In this document: positions 10,276 to 19,345 of the stretch, in pieces
Layout: every line of letters begins with the position of its first letter
Position numbering within the stretch: position 1 is the first letter of the stretch
Assembly (NCBI RefSeq): GCF_028023675.1
Contig: NZ_JAQIOZ010000023.1
Coordinates: 1-64,000 of the forward strand
DNA: 64,000 bases
Source: Primorskyibacter aestuariivivens
GTDB lineage: Bacteria > Pseudomonadota > Alphaproteobacteria > Rhodobacterales > Rhodobacteraceae
Direction of reading: 5' to 3'
The notes under the pieces: generated by a model
Databases searched by the model: none
What the model saw: the letters and a program-made list of their open reading frames with translations, nothing else
What the model was told of the DNA's origin: nothing
Program-made: the position numbers and the translations under genes

Positions 10276-10560
10276 GTGGCAGACTTGCTGAATACGCTGT
10301 TGGTCAAACTCTCAGAAGAGTTTCTGGGCGTTCTGGGCGGCGCGGTGTTTTTCGGATCATGGCTGCTGCAGTCATGGGAATCGCGGCTCGCCGGCACTTC
10401 GGTCGTGACAGAGCGGTTTTTCCTCATGCGGGTGGTGGCATCGCTGCTACTGGCGCTCGAAGGCATCCGGGCCGGATCATTGTCCCTGACCTTGCTGATG
10501 TCGGCGACGCTCGTGCTGATGCTGTACAATGTCTACCTGCTCCGGCGCGACACGGAATAG
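10276..10560 (+). CDS. Small membrane protein, lipid-A-disaccharide-synthase N-terminal (LAB_N)-like
   Basis: A 94-residue membrane protein resembling the stand-alone LAB_N domain (PF07578): AVFFGSWLLQSWESR, then a SVVTERFF segment, then two hydrophobic helices ending LYNVYLLRRDTE. It begins with GTG, supported by GGAGG six bases upstream; no closer in-frame ATG fits. Lying between a DPM1-like transferase and a GT39 transferase, it may flip the lipid-linked sugar, the place GtrA or ArnEF fills in other systems. That role is inference. A 7-bp inverted repeat (GCCACAA...TTGTGGC, 10561-10586) follows the stop. Confidence 0.68.
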   Translation: MADLLNTLLVKLSEEFLGVLGGAVFFGSWLLQSWESRLAGTSVVTERFFLMRVVASLLLALEGIRAGSLSLTLLMSATLVLMLYNVYLLRRDTE

Positions 10561-10703
10561 GCCACAACCGGACGTGTTTTTGTGGCAGAGGGCTGATATT
10601 TATGGAAAAAATCCAGCACCCCCTTACAATGGCCCCAGACGCGCCCGGCGCAGACGAGTCGCGGTTTTGTCTATGTCGCGAATAGCAGGGCGGGGCTTAA
10701 TGC

Positions 10704-12323
10704 ATGACACCTGAGCGTGGATCAGACCAGATAACCAAGCGGTTTCCGGCGGTTTTGGGACTGGATCGCGCGCGGCGGCTGGACCTTGTCCTGCTCGGCC
10801 TTGTGCTTTTGCTGGCTGGGCTGCTCCGGCTCCAATATGCATTCCAGCCCATCGTCGACGCGTTCAGCTGGCGCGAGGCCAGCACCGCGATGATTGCCGA
10901 GAATATCCCGCTGCACGGCTGGAACATCTTTTACCCCGAAGTGAGCTGGACCGGCCCCGGCCCCAGTTATCAGGGCCGCGAATTCCAGCTCATGACGCTC
11001 CTGGCGGCGCTATATAATGCGCTGTTTGGCTGGCAGGATTGGAGCGGGCGTCTCGTCGCCGTCGCGTTCAGCCTGCTCACGGTCCTGTCGCTGCATCGGC
11101 TGACGGCTCTGATCTGGAACGAAACCCACGCGCATGTCGTGGCGCTGGTCTATGCGCTTTTGCCCGCCGCAATCATGATCGACAGTTCCTACCTGCCGGA
11201 CCCGGTCATGCTTGCGCTGATAACGGCGGGCATTTGGCTGTTCGTCCGGTACTATCTTGGGGGATCGGCTCTTGTGCTCGCGGCATCGGCACTCTGTTTC
11301 ACGCTGGGTGCCTTGTGCAAATTGCCGGGCATTGCGATTGGGCTTGTCCCGGCATGGCTGACCGTTCTTTTGCTCCTGCGCGGCGAGATACGGCGCGCGG
11401 CGGCGTCCCTGACGGTGATGCTGGTGTCGCTTCTGGTGATCATCGCCTATTACGCCTGGGCCGTGTATCTGGGCAATACCACCCCGCCCTATCACGTGGC
11501 AGGCAGCGGCTATATCTGGGACAACGGCCTGACGCATTTTCTTGATCATGGCTTCTGGTTCGAGGATTTTGCCAATATCGCCGTCTGGTGGTTTTACGGC
11601 ATGCCGTTCCTCGCGCTGCTGCTTGTCGGGCTCTGGGCCTATCCGGGCAATATTCGCAAAGACGAAAACCCCGACCTGCCCCACCTTCCGCTGGTGTGGT
11701 CGGTCGGCTGTGTGATCGTGTATCTGCTCGCCGCCCGCGAGATTTCCAACAATCCGTGGAACTTGCACATCTTCAGCATCCCGGTCGCCCTGTTCGGTGG
11801 GCGCGGCCTCGTCTTTCTCATGGAATTGGGCGGCGCGCGGGTGCTTTCACCGATGGGGGCGCTGCGTGGGGTGCTGGCGATTGTCGTGCTGGGCGTGAAC
11901 GCCACGATGCCGCTGCTGAGCTCGATGAAGGCCCCGCATTCCGAAAACGCGCGCTTGCTGGGGGCTGCATTGAACAGACTGACCGAACCCGATGATCTTG
12001 TAATCGCGATCAGCCCGGATCTGGGGGACCCTGTCGCCATCTATTACAGCCGCAATCGCGGATGGGTTTTTCCGCCCGGCGGGGGGCAAACGGTGTGGTC
12101 CGTGTTTGCCGAAGACGATCAGACGGCCATGGCCCAGCTTGAGGATCTGCGCGCACAAGGTGCCGGATGGTTTGGATACGCCACCAATGCAGAGGATGAT
12201 CTGGGCCGGTATTTCGTCGACCACCACGCCGGGTTCATCGACTGGCTCAATGAGACCGAAACGCGGATAGAAGCCACCCGCGAATATGTCATCTACCGAT
12301 TGGCACCCCAGAGTGACCACTGA
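10704..12323 (+). CDS. GT39 (ArnT/PMT-like) periplasmic glycosyltransferase
   Basis: Polytopic membrane protein of 539 residues with about ten hydrophobic helices. The early periplasmic-loop motif DAFSWREASTAMIAEN carries the conserved acidic residue of GT-C glycosyltransferases. GT39 enzymes move a sugar from a polyprenyl-phosphate donor onto lipid A, protein or another acceptor on the outer face of the inner membrane. With the upstream GT2 and LAB_N-like proteins it forms a plausible decoration pathway. The acceptor is unknown. The ATG follows a GGGG-containing site. Confidence 0.82.
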   Translation: MTPERGSDQITKRFPAVLGLDRARRLDLVLLGLVLLLAGLLRLQYAFQPIVDAFSWREASTAMIAENIPLHGWNIFYPEVSWTGPGPSYQGREFQLMTLLAALYNALFGWQDWSGRLVAVAFSLLTVLSLHRLTALIWNETHAHVVALVYALLPAAIMIDSSYLPDPVMLALITAGIWLFVRYYLGGSALVLAASALCFTLGALCKLPGIAIGLVPAWLTVLLLLRGEIRRAAASLTVMLVSLLVIIAYYAWAVYLGNTTPPYHVAGSGYIWDNGLTHFLDHGFWFEDFANIAVWWFYGMPFLALLLVGLWAYPGNIRKDENPDLPHLPLVWSVGCVIVYLLAAREISNNPWNLHIFSIPVALFGGRGLVFLMELGGARVLSPMGALRGVLAIVVLGVNATMPLLSSMKAPHSENARLLGAALNRLTEPDDLVIAISPDLGDPVAIYYSRNRGWVFPPGGGQTVWSVFAEDDQTAMAQLEDLRAQGAGWFGYATNAEDDLGRYFVDHHAGFIDWLNETETRIEATREYVIYRLAPQSDH

Positions 12324-12342
12324 TCACAATGCCGGGAACCCC

Positions 12343-12384
12343 TTGATCAAAGTCAACGACTTACGGGACAGAATGTGCTAAAAT
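12343..12384 (+). promoter_or_regulatory. FNR/FnrL-type site and -10 element before the Sel1-repeat gene
   Basis: TTGATCAAAGTCAA at 12343-12356 matches the FNR/FnrL consensus TTGAT-N4-ATCAA with one change. A TAAAAT -10 element lies at 12379-12384. The predicted transcription start, near 12391, puts the FNR site centre at about -41.5, the classic class-II activator position. Confidence 0.62.
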
Positions 12385-12445
12385 CAGTGAATTAGCCCAA
12401 ACTGTTCTTTCAGCGCCGCGGCGCAAGCCCGAGAGGAGAGTCGCC

Positions 12446-13885
12446 ATGTATTTTGTTTTTCCAAATTTTCAGACCCGCACCCTTACCCCTCATCTGTCGC
12501 GGCTGCGCCTGAATGTTGCCATGCTCGCCCTGCTCGGTGCACTCGCCACAGGGGTCGCCGAGGCGCAGACGTCCTCCGCGCCCGATATCCGGCAGGCCGA
12601 TGCAATGCTGTGGGACACGCCCACACCAGAGGTCATCGCCGATGCACGCGCCACGCTTGAAGACGCTGCAGCATCCGGCGATGTCCATGCGCAATATCTT
12701 CTCGGGCGACATTTGCTGAACGGCTGGGTTCTGGCGCAGGACAAGCCCCGGGGCCTGCAGCTTTTGAATGCATCCGCCGAAGCCGGGCATGCCCCCGCTT
12801 TGACCGAGCTTGGCAAGGCCTATCTTTTCGGCCTGACCGTCCCGAGCGATCCGGCGCGCGCCGCGGATTATCTTGAACAGGCAAGCGCAAAAGAGGACGC
12901 GGCCGCCATGCGGGTGCTGGGCGAACAGCTTGTCAGCGGAGACCTGTTGGCGCGCGACGTCGACCGGGGCACGGCATTATTGGAAAGCGCCATCGCCTCT
13001 GGCGACATCGACGCCCATGTCGCCTTGGGCAAGCTATACCTGTACGGAATCGGCGTGCGCGAAGATCAGGACAAGGCGCTGGCCTTGTTCGAAACGGCGG
13101 CAGAGGCCGGAAACGGCCACGGGCTTGCGGCCTATGGTGATGCGCTGATGTGGTCGGAACGCAACCCGAGGCTGGCCGAAGCCATCCTGAACCGCGCGGG
13201 CGAAATGCAGGCGCATGAAGCCTGGGTCAGCCTCGCCCATGGGGCGATGTATGGCTATCTCGGCGGCGGCCGCACGTCGCGCGCAAAATATCAGGGCTAT
13301 GCGGACAGGGCGCGCGAAGCAGGCGCGGACAAGATCGCCGTGCTGGAAGCCGAACGCAGAATGTGGGGCATCAACATGCGCGCGAGCGGCCCCGAGACGC
13401 TGGACGGCCTCAGACGCGCCGCAGAGGCTGGAAATGCCCGGGCTGCCGGATATCTGATCGAGCTTATGCGCGATGGCAACGGGCTGAACGTGCGCCGCCG
13501 ACCTGTTCAGGCGCGCGAGGCGCTGGCCGAATTCGGCGCGCTGTTCAGTGAAACCAGACGCGATCAATATGCCCTGTCGATCGACGCGGCATTGGCCCGG
13601 CAGGTTCAGGATTATGCACCGGTGGCAGACGCCTTCAATGCGCGACCCGAGTTGCACTCGACCTGGTTCGGAACGCAGATTGCCGAGGCCAACCTGAATA
13701 TCGCCTTCTATATCCTTCAGGCGCAGCTCGCATCCGAGGGTCGCTATGGCGGGTCGATCAACGGGTATGCCACGCGCAAGACATTGCTGGCGGCCGCGCG
13801 CAAATGCCGGGACATGGAGTTGGACCCATATTGCAATGACAACGTGCTGCGTCCCGGAGTGGTCGGCGCATTGCTGACCCGCTAA
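12446..13885 (+). CDS. Secreted Sel1-repeat (TPR-like) protein
   Basis: 479 residues with an N-terminal signal peptide (cleavage probably after VAEAQT). A long array of Sel1-like helix pairs follows, seen as repeated YLLGRHLLNGW, LGKAYLFGL, LGKLYLYGIGV and ALFETAAEAGNGHG-type units. Such proteins act as scaffolds in polysaccharide export (AlgK-like) or in periplasmic assembly. Located between the GT39 gene and the hydrolase/synthase block, it is a candidate periplasmic adaptor for the polysaccharide made here. A GAGGAG site sits close upstream. No lipobox cysteine is evident. Confidence 0.72.
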   Translation: MYFVFPNFQTRTLTPHLSRLRLNVAMLALLGALATGVAEAQTSSAPDIRQADAMLWDTPTPEVIADARATLEDAAASGDVHAQYLLGRHLLNGWVLAQDKPRGLQLLNASAEAGHAPALTELGKAYLFGLTVPSDPARAADYLEQASAKEDAAAMRVLGEQLVSGDLLARDVDRGTALLESAIASGDIDAHVALGKLYLYGIGVREDQDKALALFETAAEAGNGHGLAAYGDALMWSERNPRLAEAILNRAGEMQAHEAWVSLAHGAMYGYLGGGRTSRAKYQGYADRAREAGADKIAVLEAERRMWGINMRASGPETLDGLRRAAEAGNARAAGYLIELMRDGNGLNVRRRPVQAREALAEFGALFSETRRDQYALSIDAALARQVQDYAPVADAFNARPELHSTWFGTQIAEANLNIAFYILQAQLASEGRYGGSINGYATRKTLLAAARKCRDMELDPYCNDNVLRPGVVGALLTR

Positions 13886-13896
13886 ACCCCTGGCGC

Positions 13897-13915
13897 TCGC
13901 GGACCGGCACCGCGA
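13897..13915. terminator. Weak hairpin between convergent genes
   Basis: TCGCGG and CCGCGA form a 6-bp stem with a 7-base loop between the convergent Sel1-repeat and GH128-like genes. There is no U-tract, so terminator function is uncertain. Confidence 0.3.
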
Positions 13916-13929
13916 AGGTTCAGAGCGGA

Positions 13930-14778
13930 TCAGTCAGCGCTCGCGACCTGTTCCGGCGCGCGGCCTGAAAGAACCTCGTCAAAGGCGACACCCAAAGGCG
14001 TGCGCTCCATATTGTGGTCGACAAGGTTGATCTTCGGTGGTGTGCCCTTCCACGGGTACGGGTTAGCGGCAAACCACGCGTGCCTTTCGACAAACGGCAG
14101 GGTTTCCATCATCCGGATGGCCTCATAGGCGAATTTCGCATTGGCGTCATAGGTTGCCCGCCCTGGCCTATTCCAGTCGATCATCGCGAATTCCGTGACC
14201 CAGATCGGGCGGTCATAGGCCTTGTAAACGTCGATCAGCCAGTCGCGAAACGCTATCACGTCGCCATCGGGCGAGTAATAATGCACAGCCATGAAATCAA
14301 CGCGGAGATTGCGCCGCTCTGCTTCGGCCATGAAGCGCCCCAACCAAGAGTTGCGCCCCAATGTGCCGAATTGCGTCGTCGCCGGACTGCCCAACCGCAG
14401 ACCGTGCGCCTCCAGTTTCGGCCAGAGTGCGATGGCTTCTGCAACGCTCATCCCGGCTTGATGGTCTCCGCCATGCCCGTCCGGTTCGTTGAAGCCAAGA
14501 AGCGCGCGCACCGGGCGATCCGACCGAATGGGGTCGTTCACGTTGCTGGCGTTGTGGATCATCGGCACGAATTCCACGCGCCGGCGCGGACCGCCACGGG
14601 CATGAATCTGGTCAGTGCGCCAGTTGTAATACCATTTGAGCCCCTGCTGGCTTTCAATCCACTTCAGGGTTGTATAGCTCTTGTTTTCCCAAGCGCCGAC
14701 ACCGGCCTGCTGGGCAGCGACAGTTTGCGTCATCAGCACAAAGCCAAGTAAGATAAGAAATCGTTGGATCACGGCCAT
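13930..14778 (-). CDS. Secreted glycoside hydrolase, GH128/Asl1-like
   Basis: 282 residues with a signal peptide (MAVIQRFLILLGFVLM..., cut after VAAQ). The domain resembles the Asl1/GH128 endo-beta-1,3-glucanase TIM barrel. GFNEPD around residue 98 supplies the likely acid/base glutamate and WVTEF around residue 196 the likely nucleophile. VHYYSPDG and WFAANPYPW are substrate-cleft-type segments. The start at 14778 follows GGAGG; the earlier ATG at 14877 is less plausible. A beta-glucan-cleaving enzyme beside a synthase suggests chain trimming or release during export. Confidence 0.75.
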   Translation of the reverse strand: MAVIQRFLILLGFVLMTQTVAAQQAGVGAWENKSYTTLKWIESQQGLKWYYNWRTDQIHARGGPRRRVEFVPMIHNASNVNDPIRSDRPVRALLGFNEPDGHGGDHQAGMSVAEAIALWPKLEAHGLRLGSPATTQFGTLGRNSWLGRFMAEAERRNLRVDFMAVHYYSPDGDVIAFRDWLIDVYKAYDRPIWVTEFAMIDWNRPGRATYDANAKFAYEAIRMMETLPFVERHAWFAANPYPWKGTPPKINLVDHNMERTPLGVAFDEVLSGRAPEQVASAD

Positions 14779-14967
14779 CCTGCCTCCTTGGGGCGATTTT
14801 CGCAAAGAAATCGCGCATTCACGGGGCGTAAAAGCGGCGCCTTTGAGGCATGTGCCGTGGCAAAGCGTCATGGTCACGACAACCAGGGGCGCTGCAGCAA
14901 AGCGTTGAAAAATTTTACAAAATAAGCTGATCCATCCCCGGGCTGTTCCGGGGCTGTCACGCCGGGA

Positions 14968-15249
14968 TCAGTTCCGGCGGCACCGCGACCGTTGGCCGAA
15001 CCCGGCAAGCGAACACAGATAGCTGCCATTGCCCATCGACCGGGTGCGCACTGTCTTTGACCCGGAGCGTGGTTCGCTCAGAAGGTTCAGCGAAACACGC
15101 ACAGTGCCAATATCAGAAACTGCCTGGGGCTGGGTGCCGATTGCCGCCGTCTCATGCGCAATTGCAGATGTGCTGCCCATAGCCACAACCGCCGCAAACA
15201 TTGCAAATTTGGCCGCGCGAACACGCGCGGATGTCGCAATCCGTTTCAT
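14968..15249 (-). CDS. Small secreted protein of unknown function
   Basis: 93 residues: a basic N-terminus, a hydrophobic signal segment (AAKFAMFAAVVAMGSTSAIA), then about 60 mature residues ending in an arginine-rich tail with two cysteines (YLCSLAGFGQRSRCRRN). A strong GAGGAGAG site precedes the ATG. It lies between two secreted glycoside hydrolase genes on the same strand. I do not recognise a family. The two late cysteines could form a disulfide. Confidence 0.6.
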   Translation of the reverse strand: MKRIATSARVRAAKFAMFAAVVAMGSTSAIAHETAAIGTQPQAVSDIGTVRVSLNLLSEPRSGSKTVRTRSMGNGSYLCSLAGFGQRSRCRRN

Positions 15250-15601
15250 GCCTGTATCTCTCCTCTTCGCCGTGCCGCACCCATCTAGTGATGTGATGAG
15301 GACATCTTTTATGGGGCAGACGTTAAGCGGGAATTAACGCATCTCAAAGCTTCATCACACCCATTCGTGAGGAAGTGTGGGCAAAATGTAGACAACATTG
15401 GGGCAAAGCGGGTGTTCACGGTCCGGAACCGACGGCCACTCCAGACCGGCATGCAACAATAAATATCTGAAACAAAATCATTTCAGGCGGCCCCGGGGCC
15501 GCCTGTGTTCCTGCCGTGACCGGCTGGCAGATTTTTGCCGACTGGCGCGCATGCCGGTCGTCAATTCCAAAATCTTGTCGTCAATTCCAAAATCTTGTCG
15601 T
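15250..15601. other. Intergenic region with palindrome and tandem repeats
   Basis: This 352-base stretch holds the promoter side of the small secreted gene, a perfect 22-bp palindrome at 15484-15505 and a 20-bp tandem repeat at 15561-15620. No gene is visible. Confidence 0.7.
15470..15505 (-). terminator. Probable terminator after the GH26-like gene
   Basis: A perfect palindrome at 15484-15505 has arms CAGGCGGCCCC / GGGGCCGCCTG. On the minus strand it is followed by a T-rich run (AAATGATTTTGTTTC), giving a rho-independent terminator for the minus-strand polysaccharide genes ending at 15602. Confidence 0.62.
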
Positions 15602-15620
15602 CTATTCCAGAATATTGTGG
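15561..15620. repeat. Three tandem copies of a 20-bp unit at the GH26 gene end
   Basis: TCAATTCCAAAATCTTGTCG is repeated exactly at 15561-15580 and 15581-15600. The third unit, 15601-15620, has four mismatches and contains the last codons and stop of the GH26-like gene. The unit length is not a multiple of three, so the copies are out of frame with one another. Confidence 0.85.
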
Positions 15621-16492
15621 TCAAACCGCCAATCCGGAAGCCCGTACCCGTCGGGCCAGGGGTACACTTCGGTCTGGTTGAAGTAGATCACCGCAACCAG
15701 TTCGGTCAGCCCCTCGATGTCCTGGCGCACATCGTTGAACCACTTGTCGAAATACGCCTGATCGCCGACAAACCCGAGCTCGGCCACCACGATCGGCAAG
15801 CCGAATGCCAGGGCGCGGTCATAGCGCGGCTGCAGGATTTCGCGGAACGACCGCTCCCCGCCCAGGATTTCCTGTTCCCAGGGCTGAAGGCCAAAGACCG
15901 ACAGGCCGACAACATCCACATAGTCCTCGCCCGGGAAATACGGCTCGAACCCCTCCAATCCCAGCGGCGACCACATGAATTCCACATCCGGCGCGACCTC
16001 GCGGCAAACATCGACCATCCGGCGGAACGACGCGATATAGGTCTCCGGCTCCCATCCGGCCCAGATGAACTGGCCGGATTCGTCTTCCATCTCATGCGCC
16101 CAGCGAACCGTGACCGGGCTTCTGAAATCGTTGAAGATGGCACAGATCGTCGTCATGTTTTCGTCGTAGGTGCCATCGGCAATGCCCGCGATCAGGATCT
16201 CGGGCGTGTTGCGTTCATTGCGCGTCCATGTCCAAGGCTCGATCGTGGCAAGAACCGCGCGGTTGCGCTCGGCGGCGTATTCGTCGGCGTCGTAGAGCGA
16301 CTGCAACAGCACGTCTTCCCACGGCAGGAACAGATGCTCGATGGACACGTCGGTGTCGTTCGCAAAGGCCCCGTTCGGGTCATAGACACCAAACGGCAAT
16401 TCGCCGGGAGGCGCGGCAAATCCCGCAGACATTGTGAACATGCTCCCGATCAAGCCGATGGCGAGCGCTTTGGAGTTGTTTGAGCAGACCAT
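15602..16492 (-). CDS. Secreted glycoside hydrolase, GH26-like
   Basis: 296 residues. A signal peptide ends near GFAAPPGE. The barrel is of GH26 type: RWAHEMED near residues 130-137 carries the acid/base glutamate and VVAELG near 235-240 the nucleophile. MWSPLG and DYVDVVGLS are also typical. GH26 enzymes cleave beta-mannans or mixed beta-glucans; relatives beside BcsA-like synthases are usually thought to edit the nascent polymer. The synthase gene ends only 5 bases upstream, so the two are co-expressed. Confidence 0.82.
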   Translation of the reverse strand: MVCSNNSKALAIGLIGSMFTMSAGFAAPPGELPFGVYDPNGAFANDTDVSIEHLFLPWEDVLLQSLYDADEYAAERNRAVLATIEPWTWTRNERNTPEILIAGIADGTYDENMTTICAIFNDFRSPVTVRWAHEMEDESGQFIWAGWEPETYIASFRRMVDVCREVAPDVEFMWSPLGLEGFEPYFPGEDYVDVVGLSVFGLQPWEQEILGGERSFREILQPRYDRALAFGLPIVVAELGFVGDQAYFDKWFNDVRQDIEGLTELVAVIYFNQTEVYPWPDGYGLPDWRFDHNILE

Positions 16493-16497
16493 GTCTT

Positions 16498-18363
16498 TTA
16501 CTCCTTGCTGAAAGTGAACCAGGTGTTCAGAAAATCAGGGTTCCACCGGTAACGTACCGCTCCGGCCTCTCCCAGGCCGGCCCCTGAAACGACATATTCG
16601 TAGCGGACCATCCGATCATTCCCGATCCCCACTGACAGCGCCAGAAGGCTTTCGGGGCCGCGCGTGCCAAGGGCATAAACGATCAGCCCAAGCAACAGAG
16701 GAACCGTCGCAAGCTGGAGCGGGATCCGTGCCGCGGCGTCTTTCAGGCGGATATTGTTGTCACGCAGATGCCGGATCACGATCACTGCGGATATGATCGC
16801 GTAAATCGAGCCGTTCAGCAAGGTCAGGAAGTAAAATCCCCGTGCATCAAGCACCTGATCAAAGAGCAATACCGGAACGATACAGCCCAGAGCCAGCACC
16901 AAATAGGGCAACACCACCCGCAGCGGCAGCACCGCCTCGGCCGCTTCACCTTTGGGCGTGATGCGGAAATCGACAAAATTCCCGGTAAACCGGTCCTGCA
17001 CCGCCATCAGGCACCCCCAAAGGACCCACGGCCACTGCAACGCGAGAAACAGCGCCTTTTCCCAGCCCAGAACCGGTGCATTGCGCGGCCGGAAATACCC
17101 GTCGGCGCGCAGCGCATAGGCGATGATTGTGAGCACGATCGGCGGCCATATCGCATGCAGCACAAAGTCCGGATAGGTGACATCCGCATAGCGCATGTCA
17201 AAGATCACGGCGAGTATCGGGATCAGGTACAGAACGAACATGAACCCGGCAAAAAGCGGATACCACAGCTGGCAGAACACGAAGAGGAATTTCAACCGGG
17301 TTGGCAGGATCCGGAGATAGCGCGGCGTATAGCGCAAAAGCAATGTCAGCAGGCTCCGGGACCATTGGAATTCCTGCGTGCAGAGATCCGAGATATTGGC
17401 CGGCCCATCACCCGTGGCAATCGCGTCCAGCGCATGAACCCCGCGCCAGCCGCCGGAATTCAGCAAAAGCGTGGTCGAATGATCCTCGGCAAGCTCGGGG
17501 CCCAGGCCGCCCACCTCCCGCAGCGCACAGGTGCGCACCGCGTAGTGTGACCCGATGCACATCGGCGCAAGACTGCTGGCATATCCGGTTTGGAACACCC
17601 CATGGAACCCGGCCTCGGTATGCAGGCGCGTCCGCGCGGCCCAGCTCTCATCGGCATTGTTGGCACATATCGAAGGCGCGCTGACATAGCCCACCTCTGG
17701 ATCGGCAAAGCCCTTCATGATTTCTTCCAGATAGGTGGGGCTTGGCACGTGGTCGGCGTCCAGCTGCGAGACAACGTCATACATCTCGTAGCCAAACATG
17801 TCGTAGAAGAAGGCAAGATTGCCTTCCTTGCAGCGCGTACGGCGCGGCCATTCACTGCGGTGATAATCAGGCCGGTTCTTCCGGGTCGAGATCCGGATGC
17901 CCCGTTCCTCGCACCATGCAATCGTCTCCGGTTGCGGGTCTTCATCTGCCAGCCATGTGTCATGCGGATAGGACTGCGCAAGCATGGCCTCCAAGGTTCG
18001 TTTCAGAACCGAGAACGGCTCTGACGGGGTCTTGGTGACGATCATGGCAACGCGGGTGGTGTCGGGACTTGGCGCGGCGCAGGCGGGCACCCGAGCCGTG
18101 CGGAAGATAAAGACGAAATAGGCCTGCATGAAAAACAGCCAGCCAAAGGCCAGTGTCACGATCCAGTAGCGCGCTCCCGGCAGGATGTGCTCGGGCTGGA
18201 ACCACCAGACCCAGAAATACAGGCTGGCCGCGATCCACAGGAGGATCAGTGCTTCATACTTGACCCGACGCCACCCGCTGAACAGGCGCCGTGTAAAGCG
18301 GCTGTCCGCACGGTGCCTCCGCCCCTGCCCGTGTCTCAACGTGACGTCAGGCATCGACACCAT
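16498..18363 (-). CDS. BcsA-like processive family-2 glycosyltransferase (polysaccharide synthase)
   Basis: 621-residue inner-membrane synthase. Two N-terminal helices precede a GT-A domain, followed by about six C-terminal helices that would form the export channel. Catalytic motifs: DEDPQPE (about 141), DADH (about 202), AEDHS (about 292) and QEFQWSRS (about 330), where the usual QxxRW reads QxxQW. No C-terminal PilZ domain follows, so c-di-GMP control through the synthase itself is not expected. The start at 18363 overlaps galE by 17 bases. The product is unknown; cellulose-like or mixed-linkage beta-glucan is a reasonable guess given the neighbouring hydrolases. Confidence 0.82.
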   Translation of the reverse strand: MVSMPDVTLRHGQGRRHRADSRFTRRLFSGWRRVKYEALILLWIAASLYFWVWWFQPEHILPGARYWIVTLAFGWLFFMQAYFVFIFRTARVPACAAPSPDTTRVAMIVTKTPSEPFSVLKRTLEAMLAQSYPHDTWLADEDPQPETIAWCEERGIRISTRKNRPDYHRSEWPRRTRCKEGNLAFFYDMFGYEMYDVVSQLDADHVPSPTYLEEIMKGFADPEVGYVSAPSICANNADESWAARTRLHTEAGFHGVFQTGYASSLAPMCIGSHYAVRTCALREVGGLGPELAEDHSTTLLLNSGGWRGVHALDAIATGDGPANISDLCTQEFQWSRSLLTLLLRYTPRYLRILPTRLKFLFVFCQLWYPLFAGFMFVLYLIPILAVIFDMRYADVTYPDFVLHAIWPPIVLTIIAYALRADGYFRPRNAPVLGWEKALFLALQWPWVLWGCLMAVQDRFTGNFVDFRITPKGEAAEAVLPLRVVLPYLVLALGCIVPVLLFDQVLDARGFYFLTLLNGSIYAIISAVIVIRHLRDNNIRLKDAAARIPLQLATVPLLLGLIVYALGTRGPESLLALSVGIGNDRMVRYEYVVSGAGLGEAGAVRYRWNPDFLNTWFTFSKE

Positions 18364-19345
18364 GGCAGTTCTCTTTTGCAAAATGGGGTGCCGCATCCTT
18401 GATGATGCTGTCGATATCCGACCGGCGCGCACGGAAGTTCAAAACCCGCTCTGCCAGTTCCGGCGCGGCAACAAGTTCGGCCGGATCTCCGGGGCGACGC
18501 GGCGCAAGTTCATAGGGCACATCGCAACCGGTTTGCCGCGCGATGGCCTGCAACAGTTCATGGATCGAAGTGCCGCGCCCCGTGCCAAGGTTCAGCACAA
18601 GATCATCCCTGCCCGCCTCAAGATGCCGGAGCGCGAGGAGATGCGCCTCGGCAAGGTCGGAGACGTGGATATAGTCCCGGATGCAGGTCCCGTCCGGTGT
18701 CGGATAATCACCGCCGAACACCCTGAGCGGCGGCCCCATACCCGACGCGGCCATCAGCGCAAGCGGAATGAGATGTGTCTCGGGATCATGCCGTTCGCTC
18801 AGTGCGCCGTCCGGGGCGGCACCCGCCGCATTGAAATAACGCAGCATGGCATACCGCAACCCATGGGCCGCCGCATGATCGCGTATCATCATTTCGCAGA
18901 TCAGCTTGGTGCGTCCATACGGGTTGATCGGCGCTTGCTGCGAGGTTTCCGATATCGGCACCGTGTTCGGGATACCATAGGTGGCACAGCTGGAGGAAAA
19001 GACGATCTGCCCCACGCCCTCCCGTTTCATCGCCGACAAGAGCGAGATCATTCCGCCCACATTGTTGTCGTAATAAAGACCGGGTTGTTCGACGGATTCG
19101 CCCACATAGGCGCAGGCCGCAAAATGGATAACGGTCCGGGCCGAATGACGCCTGAACACATGGGCCACGGCGTCTGTGTCGCGCACATCCAGTTTTTCCA
19201 ACGGCCCCCACCGCACCGCATCGGCATGACCGGTACGCAAATTGTCGATAGTCACGGGCAGATAACCGGCCTCGGCCAGGCATTTGCAGGCATGGCTGCC
19301 GATGAATCCGGCACCTCCCGTGACTATGACCGGTGTTGTTGTCAT
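18347..19345 (-). CDS. galE: UDP-glucose 4-epimerase
   Basis: Short-chain dehydrogenase-type epimerase, 332 residues, interconverting UDP-glucose and UDP-galactose. The NAD-binding motif TGGAGFIGS is at the N-terminus, with catalytic tyrosine and lysine in NPYGRTKL. The C-terminal segment [11 protein letters not shown] is typical of GalE. It overlaps uxs upstream by four bases and the synthase downstream by 17. Confidence 0.9.
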   Translation of the reverse strand: MTTTPVIVTGGAGFIGSHACKCLAEAGYLPVTIDNLRTGHADAVRWGPLEKLDVRDTDAVAHVFRRHSARTVIHFAACAYVGESVEQPGLYYDNNVGGMISLLSAMKREGVGQIVFSSSCATYGIPNTVPISETSQQAPINPYGRTKLICEMMIRDHAAAHGLRYAMLRYFNAAGAAPDGALSERHDPETHLIPLALMAASGMGPPLRVFGGDYPTPDGTCIRDYIHVSDLAEAHLLALRHLEAGRDDLVLNLGTGRGTSIHELLQAIARQTGCDVPYELAPRRPGDPAELVAAPELAERVLNFRARRSDIDSIIKDAAPHFAKENCHGVDA

